Shown here in pieces: positions 52,546-61,013 of a DNA stretch of 64,000 nucleotides; position 1 is the stretch's first letter, and each line of letters opens with the position of its first letter. Source of the stretch: JASLDZ01 sp964242625 (GTDB lineage: Bacteria > Pseudomonadota > Alphaproteobacteria > Caulobacterales > Caulobacteraceae); assembly GCA_964242625.1 (NCBI GenBank), contig CAXTAO010000008.1, positions 29,321-93,320 of the forward strand, read 5' to 3'. The position numbers and the translations under genes are program-made. Below the pieces are notes generated by a model. It had not been told where the DNA came from. It searched no databases and saw only the letters and a program-made list of their open reading frames with translations.

Positions 52546-53487
52546 TCAGCGGGCGGAAAGGCGCGCCTCCACCGCGTCCCACATCAACGCGCAGGCGTCG
52601 ACGCCGGTGAACCGTTTGAGCTGCTGGGCCCCGGTGGGCGAGGTGACGTTGATCTCGGTGAGGTAGTCGCCGATCACGTCCACCCCCACGAAGACGAGGC
52701 CGCGCCGCTTCAGCTCGGGGCCGATCGAAGCGCACAGCTCCCGGTCGCGACGGTTAAGCTCCACCGCCTCCGCGCGCCCGCCGACGTGGAGGTTGGAGCG
52801 CACCGCCCCCTTCTCAGGCACGCGGTTGATCGCGCCCACGGGCTCTCCGTCGACGAGGAGGATGCGCTTGTCGCCGGCGGAGACGGCCGGGAGGAAGCGC
52901 TGCACGATCACGGGCTCGCGCGAGGCGGCGAAGAAGAGCTCCAGGAGCGACGGAAGGTTCGGGTCGTCGGCCCGCAGCCGGAACACCCCCGAGCCGCCCG
53001 CGCCGTAGAGCGGCTTGACGATGACGTCGCCCTCCCGCGCGCGGAACTCGGCGATCGCCTGCGGGTCGCGGGTGATCAGGGTAGGCGGCTGCACGCCGGC
53101 GAAGGTCGTGACGAACAGCTTCTCCGGGGCGTTGCGCACCTCCCGCGGGTCGTTGACGACGAGCGTCGCGGGGTGGACCGCCTCAAGGAGGTGGGTCGAG
53201 GTTATATAGGCCATGTCGAAGGGCGGGTCCTGCCGCAGCAGCACCACGTCGATCTCCGCCAGGTCGAGCCGCTCGGCCTCGCCCTCGCGCACGGTGGACG
53301 CGCCCACCTCGTGCAGCGGACGCGCGCGGCAGTGGAGGCGGCCGCCCTCCAGCGCCAGGCTGTCCGGAGGGTAGGTCCACACCGCGGCGCCGCGCTCCAG
53401 CGCGTTCGCCGCCATCAGAACGGTCGTGTCCACCGACAGGTCGACGGCCCCAATCGGGTCCATCTGGATGGCGACCCGCAGGGCCAT
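52546..53487 (-). CDS. gshB: Glutathione synthetase
   Basis: This 313-residue ATP-grasp enzyme joins gamma-glutamylcysteine and glycine. Landmarks are VAIQMDPIGAVDLSVDTT at the N-terminus, RQDPPFDMAYITSTHLLE, VIVKPLYGAGGSGVFRL in the ATP-grasp fold and DVIGDYLTEINVTSPTGAQ with the metal-binding Asn/Glu. It belongs to the alphaproteobacterial gshB-yraN-rsmI neighbourhood, here with a SirB1-like gene inserted. Confidence 0.96.
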   Translation of the reverse strand: MALRVAIQMDPIGAVDLSVDTTVLMAANALERGAAVWTYPPDSLALEGGRLHCRARPLHEVGASTVREGEAERLDLAEIDVVLLRQDPPFDMAYITSTHLLEAVHPATLVVNDPREVRNAPEKLFVTTFAGVQPPTLITRDPQAIAEFRAREGDVIVKPLYGAGGSGVFRLRADDPNLPSLLELFFAASREPVIVQRFLPAVSAGDKRILLVDGEPVGAINRVPEKGAVRSNLHVGGRAEAVELNRRDRELCASIGPELKRRGLVFVGVDVIGDYLTEINVTSPTGAQQLKRFTGVDACALMWDAVEARLSAR

Positions 53488-53505
53488 GGGCGTCTCCGTC
53501 CGCGT

Positions 53506-54324
53506 CTAGTTGAGCTGCAGCCGCACGCGCTCGCGCTGCACCCGGGCGGCCAGCGCGGCCCCGCCGTCCAGGGCCTGCGCCTTGGACAGGGCTTCGAGCG
53601 CGCCCGCAAGGCGCCCCTGCGCCTCCCGCGCGGCGGCGACGTCGAGCCAAGGGCGGTGGTCGCCGGGATCGAGGAAGGCGCGGCGGATCGCGGAGCGCTC
53701 GGCGCGCGCGTGGTCGCCCGCGCGGGTGGCGCGCGCGAAGACGACGTTCTGCAGCCTCAGCACCACCTGCCGGTCGCTGACGGGGGTCATCAGGTGGTCG
53801 AGGTCGTCGGCGGCCCCCGGCGTCAGCCCCGCCCGCAGCGCGCGCCTCACGAGGTCCGACGGCATCACCACCTGGCCGCCCAGGAACGGGTCCAGCGCCA
53901 CGGGCCCGTCCGACGTCTCGATGCGCAGGAGGAAGTGCGCCGGGAAGTCGACGCCCGCCACCTGCAGCTCGCAGCGGCGCGCGACCTCCAGGAAGAGCAC
54001 CACGAGCGCCACGGGCAGGCCGCGCCGCCGTGACGCCACGTGGAGCAGGTCGGAGTTGCGCGGATCTTCGGCGGTGAAGAGGTCGCCGCCGAGCCCCAGG
54101 TCGTGACCCAGCGCCTCGCATACAGCCTCGTCCGGCGGCGACTGCGCCAGCCGCTCGCGCAGGCGCTCGACCCCCTCCTCGCACAGAGCGCGCGCCGCAT
54201 CGGGCGAGCGGCCGGGCTCCTCGTGCAGGGCGCAGGCCAGGGCCGCGTCCATCAGCGGGAAGCGCGTGTCGGGCGCGGCGCCGGCGGCGCTCAGGATGGC
54301 CGCGGCGGTGGCGCGCCCGCTCAC
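53506..54324 (-). CDS. SirB1/transglutaminase-like TPR protein
   Basis: This 272-residue protein begins at GTG 54324, overlapping the yraN stop by 4 nt. The N-terminal 170 residues form the SirB1 domain (LGHDLGLGGDLFTAEDPRNS, RRGLPVALVVLFLEVARR and the catalytic-like His in VDFPAHFLLRI). The C-terminal part is helical and TPR-like, with ALEALSKAQALDGG. The family is annotated as transglutaminase-like, but no substrate is known. Cytoplasmic. Confidence 0.85.
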   Translation of the reverse strand: MSGRATAAAILSAAGAAPDTRFPLMDAALACALHEEPGRSPDAARALCEEGVERLRERLAQSPPDEAVCEALGHDLGLGGDLFTAEDPRNSDLLHVASRRRGLPVALVVLFLEVARRCELQVAGVDFPAHFLLRIETSDGPVALDPFLGGQVVMPSDLVRRALRAGLTPGAADDLDHLMTPVSDRQVVLRLQNVVFARATRAGDHARAERSAIRRAFLDPGDHRPWLDVAAAREAQGRLAGALEALSKAQALDGGAALAARVQRERVRLQLN

Positions 54325-54695
54325 AGCCCGCACACCCGGCGGGGGCGCCGACCCGGAGCCATGGCCAGGAGGTCGAGGCGCGGCTGCAGCGACCTGAGCG
54401 CGCGCCGGCGCGCGGCGAGGTCGGCCACCGCCGCGCGCAGCCGGTCGGCCTGGGCGGGACGCAGCGCGTCGAGCGCCTCGTCCAGCGTGCGACGGCGCTT
54501 GACCTCCACCGCCGCCACCACACCGCCGCGCCGCACCAGGAGGTCGATCTCCGCCCGTGGCGTGCGCAGCCGCCAGCCGATCACCCGCCAGCCGCGCAGG
54601 GTGAGCCACAGCGCGGCGTGAAGCTCGGCCCAGCGGCCCGAGCGCCGGGCGGTCGCGCCCCGGGCGGTCCGGGCGGCCTGACGGGCGGCGCTCAC
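54321..54695 (-). CDS. yraN: UPF0102 (YraN) endonuclease-like protein
   Basis: This 124-residue protein has a restriction-endonuclease-like fold. GRWAELHAALWLTLRGWRVI, PRAEIDLLVRRGGVVAAVEVKRR and TLDEALDALRPAQADRL contain the family E-x-D-x-E-x-K residues. The function is unproven; family members sit next to rsmI. It overlaps both neighbours by 4 nt. Confidence 0.9.
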   Translation of the reverse strand: MSAARQAARTARGATARRSGRWAELHAALWLTLRGWRVIGWRLRTPRAEIDLLVRRGGVVAAVEVKRRRTLDEALDALRPAQADRLRAAVADLAARRRALRSLQPRLDLLAMAPGRRPRRVCGL

Positions 54696-55555
54696 GCCGC
54701 CCCGCCCTGCAGCTCGAGCGCGCGGCGGTAGAGCGCGCGGCGCGGGCGGCCGAGCGCGCGCGCCACCTCCCCGGCCGCCTCGGCGGGGCCGCCTCGCGCG
54801 AGGGCGGCGATGAGCGCGGCGTCGACCTCGGCGTCGGTGGCCTCGGTCTCCGCCCCGGGCGCCACCAAGACCACGATCTCGCCCCGGGGCGCCTCCAGCG
54901 CGGGATCAGCGGCGAGTACGTCGAGAGGGCCGCGGTAGAGCGTCTCGTGGAGCTTGGTGAGTTCGCGCGCCACGACCGCCTCGCGCGGGCCCAGGACGGC
55001 GGCCATGTCGCCCAGCGCCTCGCACAGACGGGGGCCGCTCTCGTACAGCACGAGGGTGGCGGCGACGGGGGCCAGCGCCTCCAGCGCCGTGCGGCGGCCT
55101 GCGGACTTGGGCGGCAGGAAACCCGCGAACAGGAAGCGGTCGGTCGGCAATCCGGCGACCGCCAGCGCCGCCAGCGCGGCGGACGCGCCCGGGACGGGGA
55201 TCACCCGCGCCCCCGCGTCAGCCGCCTCGCGCACGAGGCGGTAGCCGGGGTCGGAGACGAGCGGCGTGCCCGCGTCGGTGGTCAGCGCGACCCGCGCGCC
55301 TTCGGCGAGGCGGCGCAACACCTCCGGCCGGCGCGCCTCACCCACATGGTCGTCGTAGCGCTCGACCTTGGCCTTGAGCCCGTAGGCCCTGAGGAGGCGC
55401 TGGGCCGAACGCGTGTCCTCTGCCAGCACCAGGTCGCAGGCGGCGAGCACGTCCACCGCGCGGAGCGTGATGTCGCGCAGGTTCCCGATCGGGGTGGAGA
55501 CCACGTAGAGCCCCGGCTCCAGCGGCTTGGTCAGGTCGGGCGCGGTGACGCTCAT
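54692..55555 (-). CDS. rsmI: 16S rRNA (cytidine1402-2'-O)-methyltransferase
   Basis: This 287-residue SAM-dependent enzyme methylates the ribose of C1402 in the decoding centre. The tetrapyrrole-methylase fold is identified by LYVVSTPIGNLRDITLRA, LAEDTRSAQRLL, YDDHVGEA and VALTTDAGTPLVSDPGYRLV. The frame extends upstream, but ATG 55555 fits the family N-terminus. It overlaps yraN by 4 nt. Confidence 0.95.
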   Translation of the reverse strand: MSVTAPDLTKPLEPGLYVVSTPIGNLRDITLRAVDVLAACDLVLAEDTRSAQRLLRAYGLKAKVERYDDHVGEARRPEVLRRLAEGARVALTTDAGTPLVSDPGYRLVREAADAGARVIPVPGASAALAALAVAGLPTDRFLFAGFLPPKSAGRRTALEALAPVAATLVLYESGPRLCEALGDMAAVLGPREAVVARELTKLHETLYRGPLDVLAADPALEAPRGEIVVLVAPGAETEATDAEVDAALIAALARGGPAEAAGEVARALGRPRRALYRRALELQGGAA

Positions 55556-55589
55556 GGGCGGGGCAGGCTGCGCGAAGCGCGCCCGCGCC

Positions 55590-56975
55590 TCAAGCGGGGC
55601 CGCCCGCCGTCGCCGCGGCCCCGTCCGCCCGTCGGGCCCGCCGGTCGAGCGCCGCCAGCCACAGGACGAGCCCCAGCGCGGGGGCGGCCACCGCCGCGCA
55701 GCCGACGAAGTAGGCGGCGTAGGCATGCAGGAGGTCGAGCCCGCCGCTCGCCAGCGCCTTGACCCAGGCGCCGCTGAAGCCCTTCAGCGTCTTGCCGACG
55801 AAATTCACCGCCGAGACCAGGAGCGCGTACTGCGTCGCGGTGTAGCCGAGGCTCGTCAGGGTCGACATGTAGGCGATCAGCACCACGCCGGCGAAGCCCG
55901 TGCAGAAGTCGTCCCACCCGAGCACCAGCCCAAAGGCGACCGGGTTCGGCCCGGTGAGCACGAGAAGGCTGAACGAGGCTACCGCGAGCGGCTGCAGCAC
56001 GCCGCCGACGATCATCGCGCTCAGATGCCCGAAGCGCGCGGCGAAGAGCCCGCCCGCCGCGATCCCCAGCATGACCGTGGGTATGCCCACCACCGTCCGC
56101 AGTTCGCCCACGAGCGCCTTGGACAGTCCCAGCTGGACGTAGAACGGGCTGATCATCGGCCCGCGCAGGTAGTCGCACAGGTGGTAGGCGGACACCGTCA
56201 GGAGCATCAGGAGCGCCGTCCAGCGGTAGGTGCGGAAGAACGCGACGAACGGGCCGGCGACCGCGTCCCACAGCTGCAAGGGCGCGAACGCGCGGCCGCG
56301 GACGACCAGCGCCGCGTCCCCTCGGGCAGGCTCGCGCGCGGCGAGCGTCGCGGCCACGCCCACGCCCACGCAGGCGGCGAAAACGGCGTAGGAGGCGGGC
56401 CAGCCGAAGGACGCGGCCATGACCAGGATCACCGCCTGGGTCAGGATCAAGGCGATCCGGTAGCCGAGGCTGTAGGCCGCGGTCAGGAGGTCGAGTTCCG
56501 CCCCGTCGTTCGCCGACTCGATCCGCCAGGCGTTCATCGCCACGTCCTGGGTCGCGGCGCCGAAGGCGGCGAGGACGGCGAAGGCGACCGACTGCGCCAG
56601 GTGCGTGCGCGGGTCGGTGGCCGCCATGCCGAACAGGCCGGCGGCCACGACCGCCTGGGCGAGCAGCATCCAGCTCCGCCGCCGGCCCAGCCTCCCGAGC
56701 CAGGGCACGGGGAGGTTGTCGACCACGCCCGCCAGCAGGAACTGGAGCGTGTAGGCCAGCCCCACCCAGGAGGCGAAGCCGATCAGCGCGAGGTCCACCC
56801 GCACGTCGGCCAGCCAGTAGTTGAAGGTGTTGCCCACCAGCATGAAGGGCAGGCCGGACGAGAAGCCCAGCGCCAACATCAGCCCGACCTTCGGACGGCG
56901 CAGCGCGCGCGCGACCTCCCGCGCCGAGCGGCGGCGGCGGGCGGGCGCGGCGTCCCCGGAAGCGGCGGCGGTCAT
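55590..56975 (-). CDS. AmpG-like MFS transporter
   Basis: This 461-residue protein has about 12-14 transmembrane helices, the AmpG-type start LALGFSSGLPFMLVGNTFNYW, GLAYTLQFLLAGVVDNLPVP, GAATQDVAMNAWRIES and a C-terminal YMSTLTSLGYTATQYALL. AmpG imports anhydromuropeptides for cell-wall recycling, which fits the lytic transglycosylase elsewhere in the window. ATG 56975 is preferred over an upstream in-frame start at 57035, which would overlap hemJ. Confidence 0.87.
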   Translation of the reverse strand: MTAAASGDAAPARRRRSAREVARALRRPKVGLMLALGFSSGLPFMLVGNTFNYWLADVRVDLALIGFASWVGLAYTLQFLLAGVVDNLPVPWLGRLGRRRSWMLLAQAVVAAGLFGMAATDPRTHLAQSVAFAVLAAFGAATQDVAMNAWRIESANDGAELDLLTAAYSLGYRIALILTQAVILVMAASFGWPASYAVFAACVGVGVAATLAAREPARGDAALVVRGRAFAPLQLWDAVAGPFVAFFRTYRWTALLMLLTVSAYHLCDYLRGPMISPFYVQLGLSKALVGELRTVVGIPTVMLGIAAGGLFAARFGHLSAMIVGGVLQPLAVASFSLLVLTGPNPVAFGLVLGWDDFCTGFAGVVLIAYMSTLTSLGYTATQYALLVSAVNFVGKTLKGFSGAWVKALASGGLDLLHAYAAYFVGCAAVAAPALGLVLWLAALDRRARRADGAAATAGGPA

Positions 56976-57024
56976 GGGCCGAGGGTGAGGGGCGTCGCGG
57001 GCGAGGGCAACCGGGCCGGCCGTC

Positions 57025-57492
57025 TCAGCGCGCACCCCACTCGAGTGTGACCGACAGCACCATCGCGATCGCCAGCACGAACGGAACCTCGTTCGCTCGC
57101 CGCCAGAACTTCTCGGAGCGCGCGTTGCGGCCTTCGGCGAAGCGGCGGCGCGCGCCCGCCAGGAACATGTGGAAGCCGGTCAGGAGCACGACCCCGCCGA
57201 GCTTGGCGCTCATCCACGGCTCGCCCAGGAACTTGGCCCAGTTCCCCTCGAAGCGGTAGGTGGCGTCGTACCAGATCAGCCCGAGCCCCAGCGCCCAAGC
57301 GACGATCATGGCGGGATTCATGATGCCCCGCAGGAGCCGGCGCTCCATCACCTTGAAGGTCTCGTCGGCCTCGCCGCCGGGTGCGACGGTGGTGTGGTAG
57401 ACGAACAGCCGCGGCAGGTAGAGCAGCCCCGCCATCCAGGCGATGTCGGCCAGTATGTGCAGGCCGCGCAGCCAGTCGTAGAGCGAGCCCAC
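57025..57492 (-). CDS. hemJ: Protoporphyrinogen IX oxidase HemJ
   Basis: This 155-residue, four-helix inner-membrane haem enzyme oxidises protoporphyrinogen IX to protoporphyrin IX. It has the family N-terminus LYDWLRGLHILADIAWMAGL, then LPRLFVYHT, MERRLLRGIMNPAM and GVVLLTGFHMFLAG. GTG 57492 gives family length. It follows hemH by 13 nt, so the last three haem steps in this cluster (HemE, HemJ, HemH) are together. Confidence 0.93.
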   Translation of the reverse strand: MGSLYDWLRGLHILADIAWMAGLLYLPRLFVYHTTVAPGGEADETFKVMERRLLRGIMNPAMIVAWALGLGLIWYDATYRFEGNWAKFLGEPWMSAKLGGVVLLTGFHMFLAGARRRFAEGRNARSEKFWRRANEVPFVLAIAMVLSVTLEWGAR

Positions 57493-57505
57493 CGCGCGCG
57501 CTCTC

Positions 57506-58582
57506 CTAAATCCGCGCCTCGGCCGGCGCGGCCGAGCGGGTGGCGGGGCAGCGCCCGAAGGCGGCGGGGCAGATGCGTGGGCTCCCGTCGCTCTCCACGT
57601 CGGCCGGCCGCGCCAAAGCACGGCGCACCGCCCCCGCGAGGCCGGCGATGAAGGTCTCGGTGACGCCCACCGCCGGGACCCGCAGGTAGTGCGCGCAGCC
57701 CAGCCCCTCGGCCAATTCGGCGTAGTCGCGGTCGAGCTCCACCAGCGTCTCCACGTGCTCGGACACGAAGGCGATGGGCGTGATGATCACCCCCATGCCG
57801 TCGGTGCAGGCGGCTTCGATCGCCTCGGGGGTGGAGGGGCCGATCCAGGCGAGCGGGCCCACGCGGCTCTGATAGCAGACCCGCCAGTCGACCACCCCGC
57901 CCGCGCCGCCGAGCCGGCCGGTGACGCGCTCCACCACCGCCTGGCAGGTCTGCTCGACCTGCCATTGGTAGGGGTCGCCGTCCTTGATGATCTTCTCCGG
58001 CAGTCCATGGGCGGAGAACAGGAGCCGCACGCCGTCGGGCGAGCCCGCGTCCTCCCACACGCGCACGATGTGGTCGGCGTGCGCCTGGACGAGACCGTCG
58101 AGCACCGGCCAGCAGCATACGGTGCGCACCCGGCCCGGCCCCTTGTACGCCCGCGTCCACGCCGCCAACGAAGACGCGCTCGTGGTGGTCGAGAACTGCG
58201 GATAGAGCGGCAGGAGCACGACCTCGTCCGGCGCGAACGCGGCCACCTCGCGCGCCGCGGTCTCGGTGAAGGGCTTCCAGTAGCGCATGGCGAGGAACGC
58301 CCGGACCTCGTCGCCGTCGGCCGCCAGTGCCGAGGTGAGCGCGTCGGCCTGCGCCTGGGTCTCGCGCAGGAGCGGTGAAGCCCCGCCCATGTGGGCGTAG
58401 TTGGCGCTGGCCTCCTTGCGGCGGGTGGTGGCGATCAGCGCCGCCAGGGGCAGGCGCGCGGCCACGGGCAGGCCGATGATCGCCGGGTCTTTAAAGAGGT
58501 TGAACAGGAAGGGGCGCACCGCCTTCAGACTGTCGGGGCCGCCCAGGTTGAAAAGGACGATGGCGATGCGGCGAGGGCTCAT
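57506..58582 (-). CDS. hemH: Ferrochelatase
   Basis: This 358-residue enzyme inserts ferrous iron into protoporphyrin IX. Motifs are IAIVLFNLGGPDSLKAVRPF, VLLPLYPQFSTTTSASSL and LLFSAHGLPEKII, with the catalytic histidine. CYQSRVGPLAWIGPSTPEAI and PIAFVSEHVETLVELD, with the catalytic glutamate, are also present. The ATG at 58582 overlaps the hemE stop (ATGA). The C-terminal 30 residues have two cysteines, which may or may not bind a cluster. Confidence 0.96.
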   Translation of the reverse strand: MSPRRIAIVLFNLGGPDSLKAVRPFLFNLFKDPAIIGLPVAARLPLAALIATTRRKEASANYAHMGGASPLLRETQAQADALTSALAADGDEVRAFLAMRYWKPFTETAAREVAAFAPDEVVLLPLYPQFSTTTSASSLAAWTRAYKGPGRVRTVCCWPVLDGLVQAHADHIVRVWEDAGSPDGVRLLFSAHGLPEKIIKDGDPYQWQVEQTCQAVVERVTGRLGGAGGVVDWRVCYQSRVGPLAWIGPSTPEAIEAACTDGMGVIITPIAFVSEHVETLVELDRDYAELAEGLGCAHYLRVPAVGVTETFIAGLAGAVRRALARPADVESDGSPRICPAAFGRCPATRSAAPAEARI

Positions 58583-59649
58583 CGAACGCCGGTGATGCGC
58601 TCCAGCACCGCCTCCACGTGCACGATGGGCGTGTCGGGCAGGATGCCGTGGCCCAGGTTGAACACGTAGGGTCCCTCGCCCCACTGCGCGAGGAGCTGGT
58701 CCACCCGCGCCAGGAGCGCCGGGCCGCCCGCGCGCAGCAGCAACGGGTCGAGCGCGCCCTGGATGCAGCGGTCCCGCGCCTGCAGCGCCCTGCCGAGCGC
58801 GGCGGGCGCCTGGGTGTCGAGCGCGACCGCCTCCACCGGCACCGCCTCGGCGTAGGCCTCGACGAGCGCGCCCGCCCCACGAGGGAAACCGATCAACGGA
58901 AGTTTGACGCCGAGTTCACGCAGGCGGGCGACGAGCCGGCCGTGCGGCCGCGTGACCAGCCGCTCGAACAGGGGCTCGGCCAGCCCCTCCGCCCAGCTCT
59001 CGAACAGCTGCAACGCCTGCGCCCCAGCGTCGGCCTGCATGACGAGGTAGTGCGCGGTGGCCTCGACGAGAACGTCGATGAGGGCGTCGATCTCGGCGGG
59101 GCGCGCGTAGGCGGCGGCGATCGCCTCGGCGCGCTCGCCGCCCGCGCCCTGAAGCATATAGGTGGCGACTGTCCACGGCGCGCCGGCGAAGCCGATCAGC
59201 GCGCGGTCGGGCTCGAGCGCTGTGCGCACCCGCGAGAGCGTCTCGCCCACCGCGTCGAGCGCGCGGCCCGCGCCCTCCGCCCTCGCCGCCATCGCCGCGA
59301 CCGGCGGCATCGGGCCGAGCCGGGGGCCCTCCCCCGCCTCGAACCTCACCTCCTGCCCGAGCGCGCGGGGGATGAGGAGGATGTCGGCGAACACGATGGC
59401 CGCATCGAACGGCAGGCGTCGCATGGGCTGCAGCGTCGCCTCCGCGGCCTTCACCGGGTCGAGGCAGAAGCTCACGAAGTCGGGCGTGGTGGCTCGGAGC
59501 GCGCGGTACTCCGGCAGATAGCGCCCCGCCTGGCGCATGAACCACACCGGCGGACGCGCGGTCCGACGCCCGGCGAGCGCCTGGAGGAAGAGCGGCGTGG
59601 ACGCCGAGCCCGGCGAGGGACGGGTGAGCGCCGGAGCGTCGGAGGCCAT
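58579..59649 (-). CDS. hemE: Uroporphyrinogen decarboxylase
   Basis: This 356-residue TIM-barrel enzyme converts uroporphyrinogen III to coproporphyrinogen III. Active-site motifs are PVWFMRQAGRYLPEYRALR and AAIVFADILLIP, with FAGAPWTVATYMLQG. It starts at ATG 59649 next to the predicted origin and transcribes away from it. hemE is the classic marker of the chromosome origin in Caulobacter and several other alphaproteobacteria. Confidence 0.97.
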   Translation of the reverse strand: MASDAPALTRPSPGSASTPLFLQALAGRRTARPPVWFMRQAGRYLPEYRALRATTPDFVSFCLDPVKAAEATLQPMRRLPFDAAIVFADILLIPRALGQEVRFEAGEGPRLGPMPPVAAMAARAEGAGRALDAVGETLSRVRTALEPDRALIGFAGAPWTVATYMLQGAGGERAEAIAAAYARPAEIDALIDVLVEATAHYLVMQADAGAQALQLFESWAEGLAEPLFERLVTRPHGRLVARLRELGVKLPLIGFPRGAGALVEAYAEAVPVEAVALDTQAPAALGRALQARDRCIQGALDPLLLRAGGPALLARVDQLLAQWGEGPYVFNLGHGILPDTPIVHVEAVLERITGVR

Positions 59650-59725
59650 GGCGGCGACTTAGCCCGCCCGCTCGCCCCGGCTCAAGCCCGCTCGCCGCGG
59701 CCCATCTTCCCTCCCCTTCTCTCTT

Positions 59726-59738
59726 GAATCTCTGACTC
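59726..59738. promoter_or_regulatory. Two GANTC (CcrM methylation) sites
   Basis: GAATC at 59726-59730 and GACTC at 59734-59738 lie 3 nt apart, between hemE and the CtrA site. In Caulobacter such sites report replication state through hemimethylation and can affect hemE promoter activity. Confidence 0.7.
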
Positions 59739-59821
59739 TCTGGAACAGGAAAGAAAGGCTTTGGGCGACGGGGGCAGACCCAGCGCTACCCGCAGGCCTC
59801 CCCCGCAATCTTCACACTTTC

Positions 59822-59826
59822 TTAAC
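59822..59826 (+). promoter_or_regulatory. CtrA half-site TTAAC
   Basis: TTAAC stands 42 nt upstream of the full CtrA site. No second half at the correct 7-nt spacing is present, so binding would be weak or cooperative. Confidence 0.4.
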
Positions 59827-59863
59827 GGTCCGACCCCGGACGGTCGCGCGCCTGTGGACGGCG

Positions 59864-59878
59864 TTAACAAGCGTTTAA
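59864..59878 (+). promoter_or_regulatory. Perfect CtrA binding site TTAA-N7-TTAA
   Basis: TTAACAAGCGTTTAA matches the established CtrA consensus exactly. Phosphorylated CtrA at such origin sites blocks DnaA-driven initiation in Caulobacter swarmer cells. Confidence 0.82.
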
Positions 59879-60008
59879 TCGTGAACAGGGCTCAGGGATC
59901 TCCGCACGAGGCGCCGCAGGGATGCGCAGGCGCCACGATCGGCGCATGCGCCCCGCCGTCGCAGTCGTCGCCGCACAGGCGGGAGGAGCGACCCCGTTGG
60001 GTAGGCGG

Positions 60009-60017
60009 TGATCCACG
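60009..60017 (+). promoter_or_regulatory. DnaA G-box-like site
   Basis: TGATCCACG differs in one base from the Caulobacter G-box TGATCCACA. Weaker candidates on either strand occur at 59853-59861 and about 60060. Confidence 0.55.
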
Positions 60018-60092
60018 GGCGGCTTCCCCGCCGCGGCGTTCTCGTGTTCTGTGCGCGGCCCTCCACACCGCGGAGCGGCGCGGCGCCCCGGG

Positions 60093-61013
60093 ATGTCCGA
60101 CCTTTCCTCCTCAGCCGGAACGTCGCAGCGGCCGGGCGCCGCAGGCGGGCGGGCTAGGCTTGCGGCCTATCTCCACGTCCACCTCGTCTCCGACTCGACG
60201 GGCGACACGCTGGCGGCCATGGCCAAGGCGGTGGTCGCGCGCTTCGACGAGGTGGTGGCGCTGGAGCACGCCTATCCGCTGACCCGCACGCCCCGCCACC
60301 TCGAGCAGGTGATGCGCGAGGTCGAGGCCGCGCCCGGCATGGTGATCCACACCATCGTCGACCGCGAACTGCGCGCCGAACTGGAGCGCGGCTGCCGCGA
60401 GCTGGAGACGCCGTGCATCGCCGCGCTTGATCCATTGACTGTCGCCATGGGGCGCTATGTCGGCGCGCAGCTCACCAACCGCGTCGGCGGCCAGCATGCG
60501 TTGGACGCCAGCTATTTCGAGCGGATCGAGGCGCTCGACTACGCCATCGCCCACGACGACGGTCACGGCGGCGTCGACCTCGATCGGGCGGACGTGGTGC
60601 TGGTGGGGGTGAGCCGCACCTCCAAGACGCCGACCTGCATCTACCTCGCGCATCGCGGCGTGCGCGCGGCCAACGTGCCCCTGGTGCCCGGCGCGCCGCT
60701 TCCGCCCGCGCTGGAGGGGGTCAAGGCGGCGCTCGTGGTGGGGCTCGTGGTCTCGCCCGACCGGCTGGTGCAGATCCGGCGCAACCGGCTCCTGACGCTG
60801 CGCGAGGAGCGCGAGACCGCCTACATCGACGCGGACGCGGTGCGCGACGAGACCGTGCGCGCCCGGCGGCTGTTCGAGCGCCAGGGCTGGCCCGTGATCG
60901 ACGTGTCGCGCCGCTCGGTGGAGGAGACGGCGGCCCAGGTCATGGCTCTCCTGTCCACGCGCCGCGCGGCGACCCGCGCCTCGACCGCGGCCGAGGGGAT
61001 CGCGCCGCCGTGA
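60093..61013 (+). CDS. Pyruvate, phosphate dikinase / PEP synthase regulatory protein (bifunctional kinase-pyrophosphorylase)
   Basis: This 306-residue DUF299/PPSR-family enzyme inactivates PPDK or PEP synthase by ADP-dependent phosphorylation and reactivates it by Pi-dependent dephosphorylation. It carries LHVHLVSDSTGDTLAAMAKA at the N-terminus and the P-loop-like GVSRTSKTPTCIYLA. It ends with RRSVEETAAQVMALL. ATG 60093 is preferred over 60051, which lies within the origin region. It is the first gene to the right of the origin and overlaps maf. Confidence 0.93.
   Translation: MSDLSSSAGTSQRPGAAGGRARLAAYLHVHLVSDSTGDTLAAMAKAVVARFDEVVALEHAYPLTRTPRHLEQVMREVEAAPGMVIHTIVDRELRAELERGCRELETPCIAALDPLTVAMGRYVGAQLTNRVGGQHALDASYFERIEALDYAIAHDDGHGGVDLDRADVVLVGVSRTSKTPTCIYLAHRGVRAANVPLVPGAPLPPALEGVKAALVVGLVVSPDRLVQIRRNRLLTLREERETAYIDADAVRDETVRARRLFERQGWPVIDVSRRSVEETAAQVMALLSTRRAATRASTAAEGIAPP

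Larger units (their letters stand above)
59650..60092. other. Predicted chromosomal replication origin (oriC)
   Basis: This 443-nt gap between divergent hemE and the PPDK-regulator gene is the position of Cori in Caulobacter crescentus. It contains a pyrimidine-rich tract (59704-59725), two GANTC sites, a relatively A/T-rich core around 59809-59888, a perfect CtrA site and a G-box-like DnaA site. TCCCC W-box-like motifs occur at 59712, 59799 and 60024. All of this is in an otherwise extremely GC-rich region. No coding frame is credible. The origin role is inferred from synteny and motifs; replication was not tested. Confidence 0.8.

Noticed and set aside
60051..60092. Start of the PPDK regulator at ATG 60051
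   Set aside because: It adds a Pro/Arg-rich segment not typical of the family and lies within the origin. ATG 60093 is a better start.
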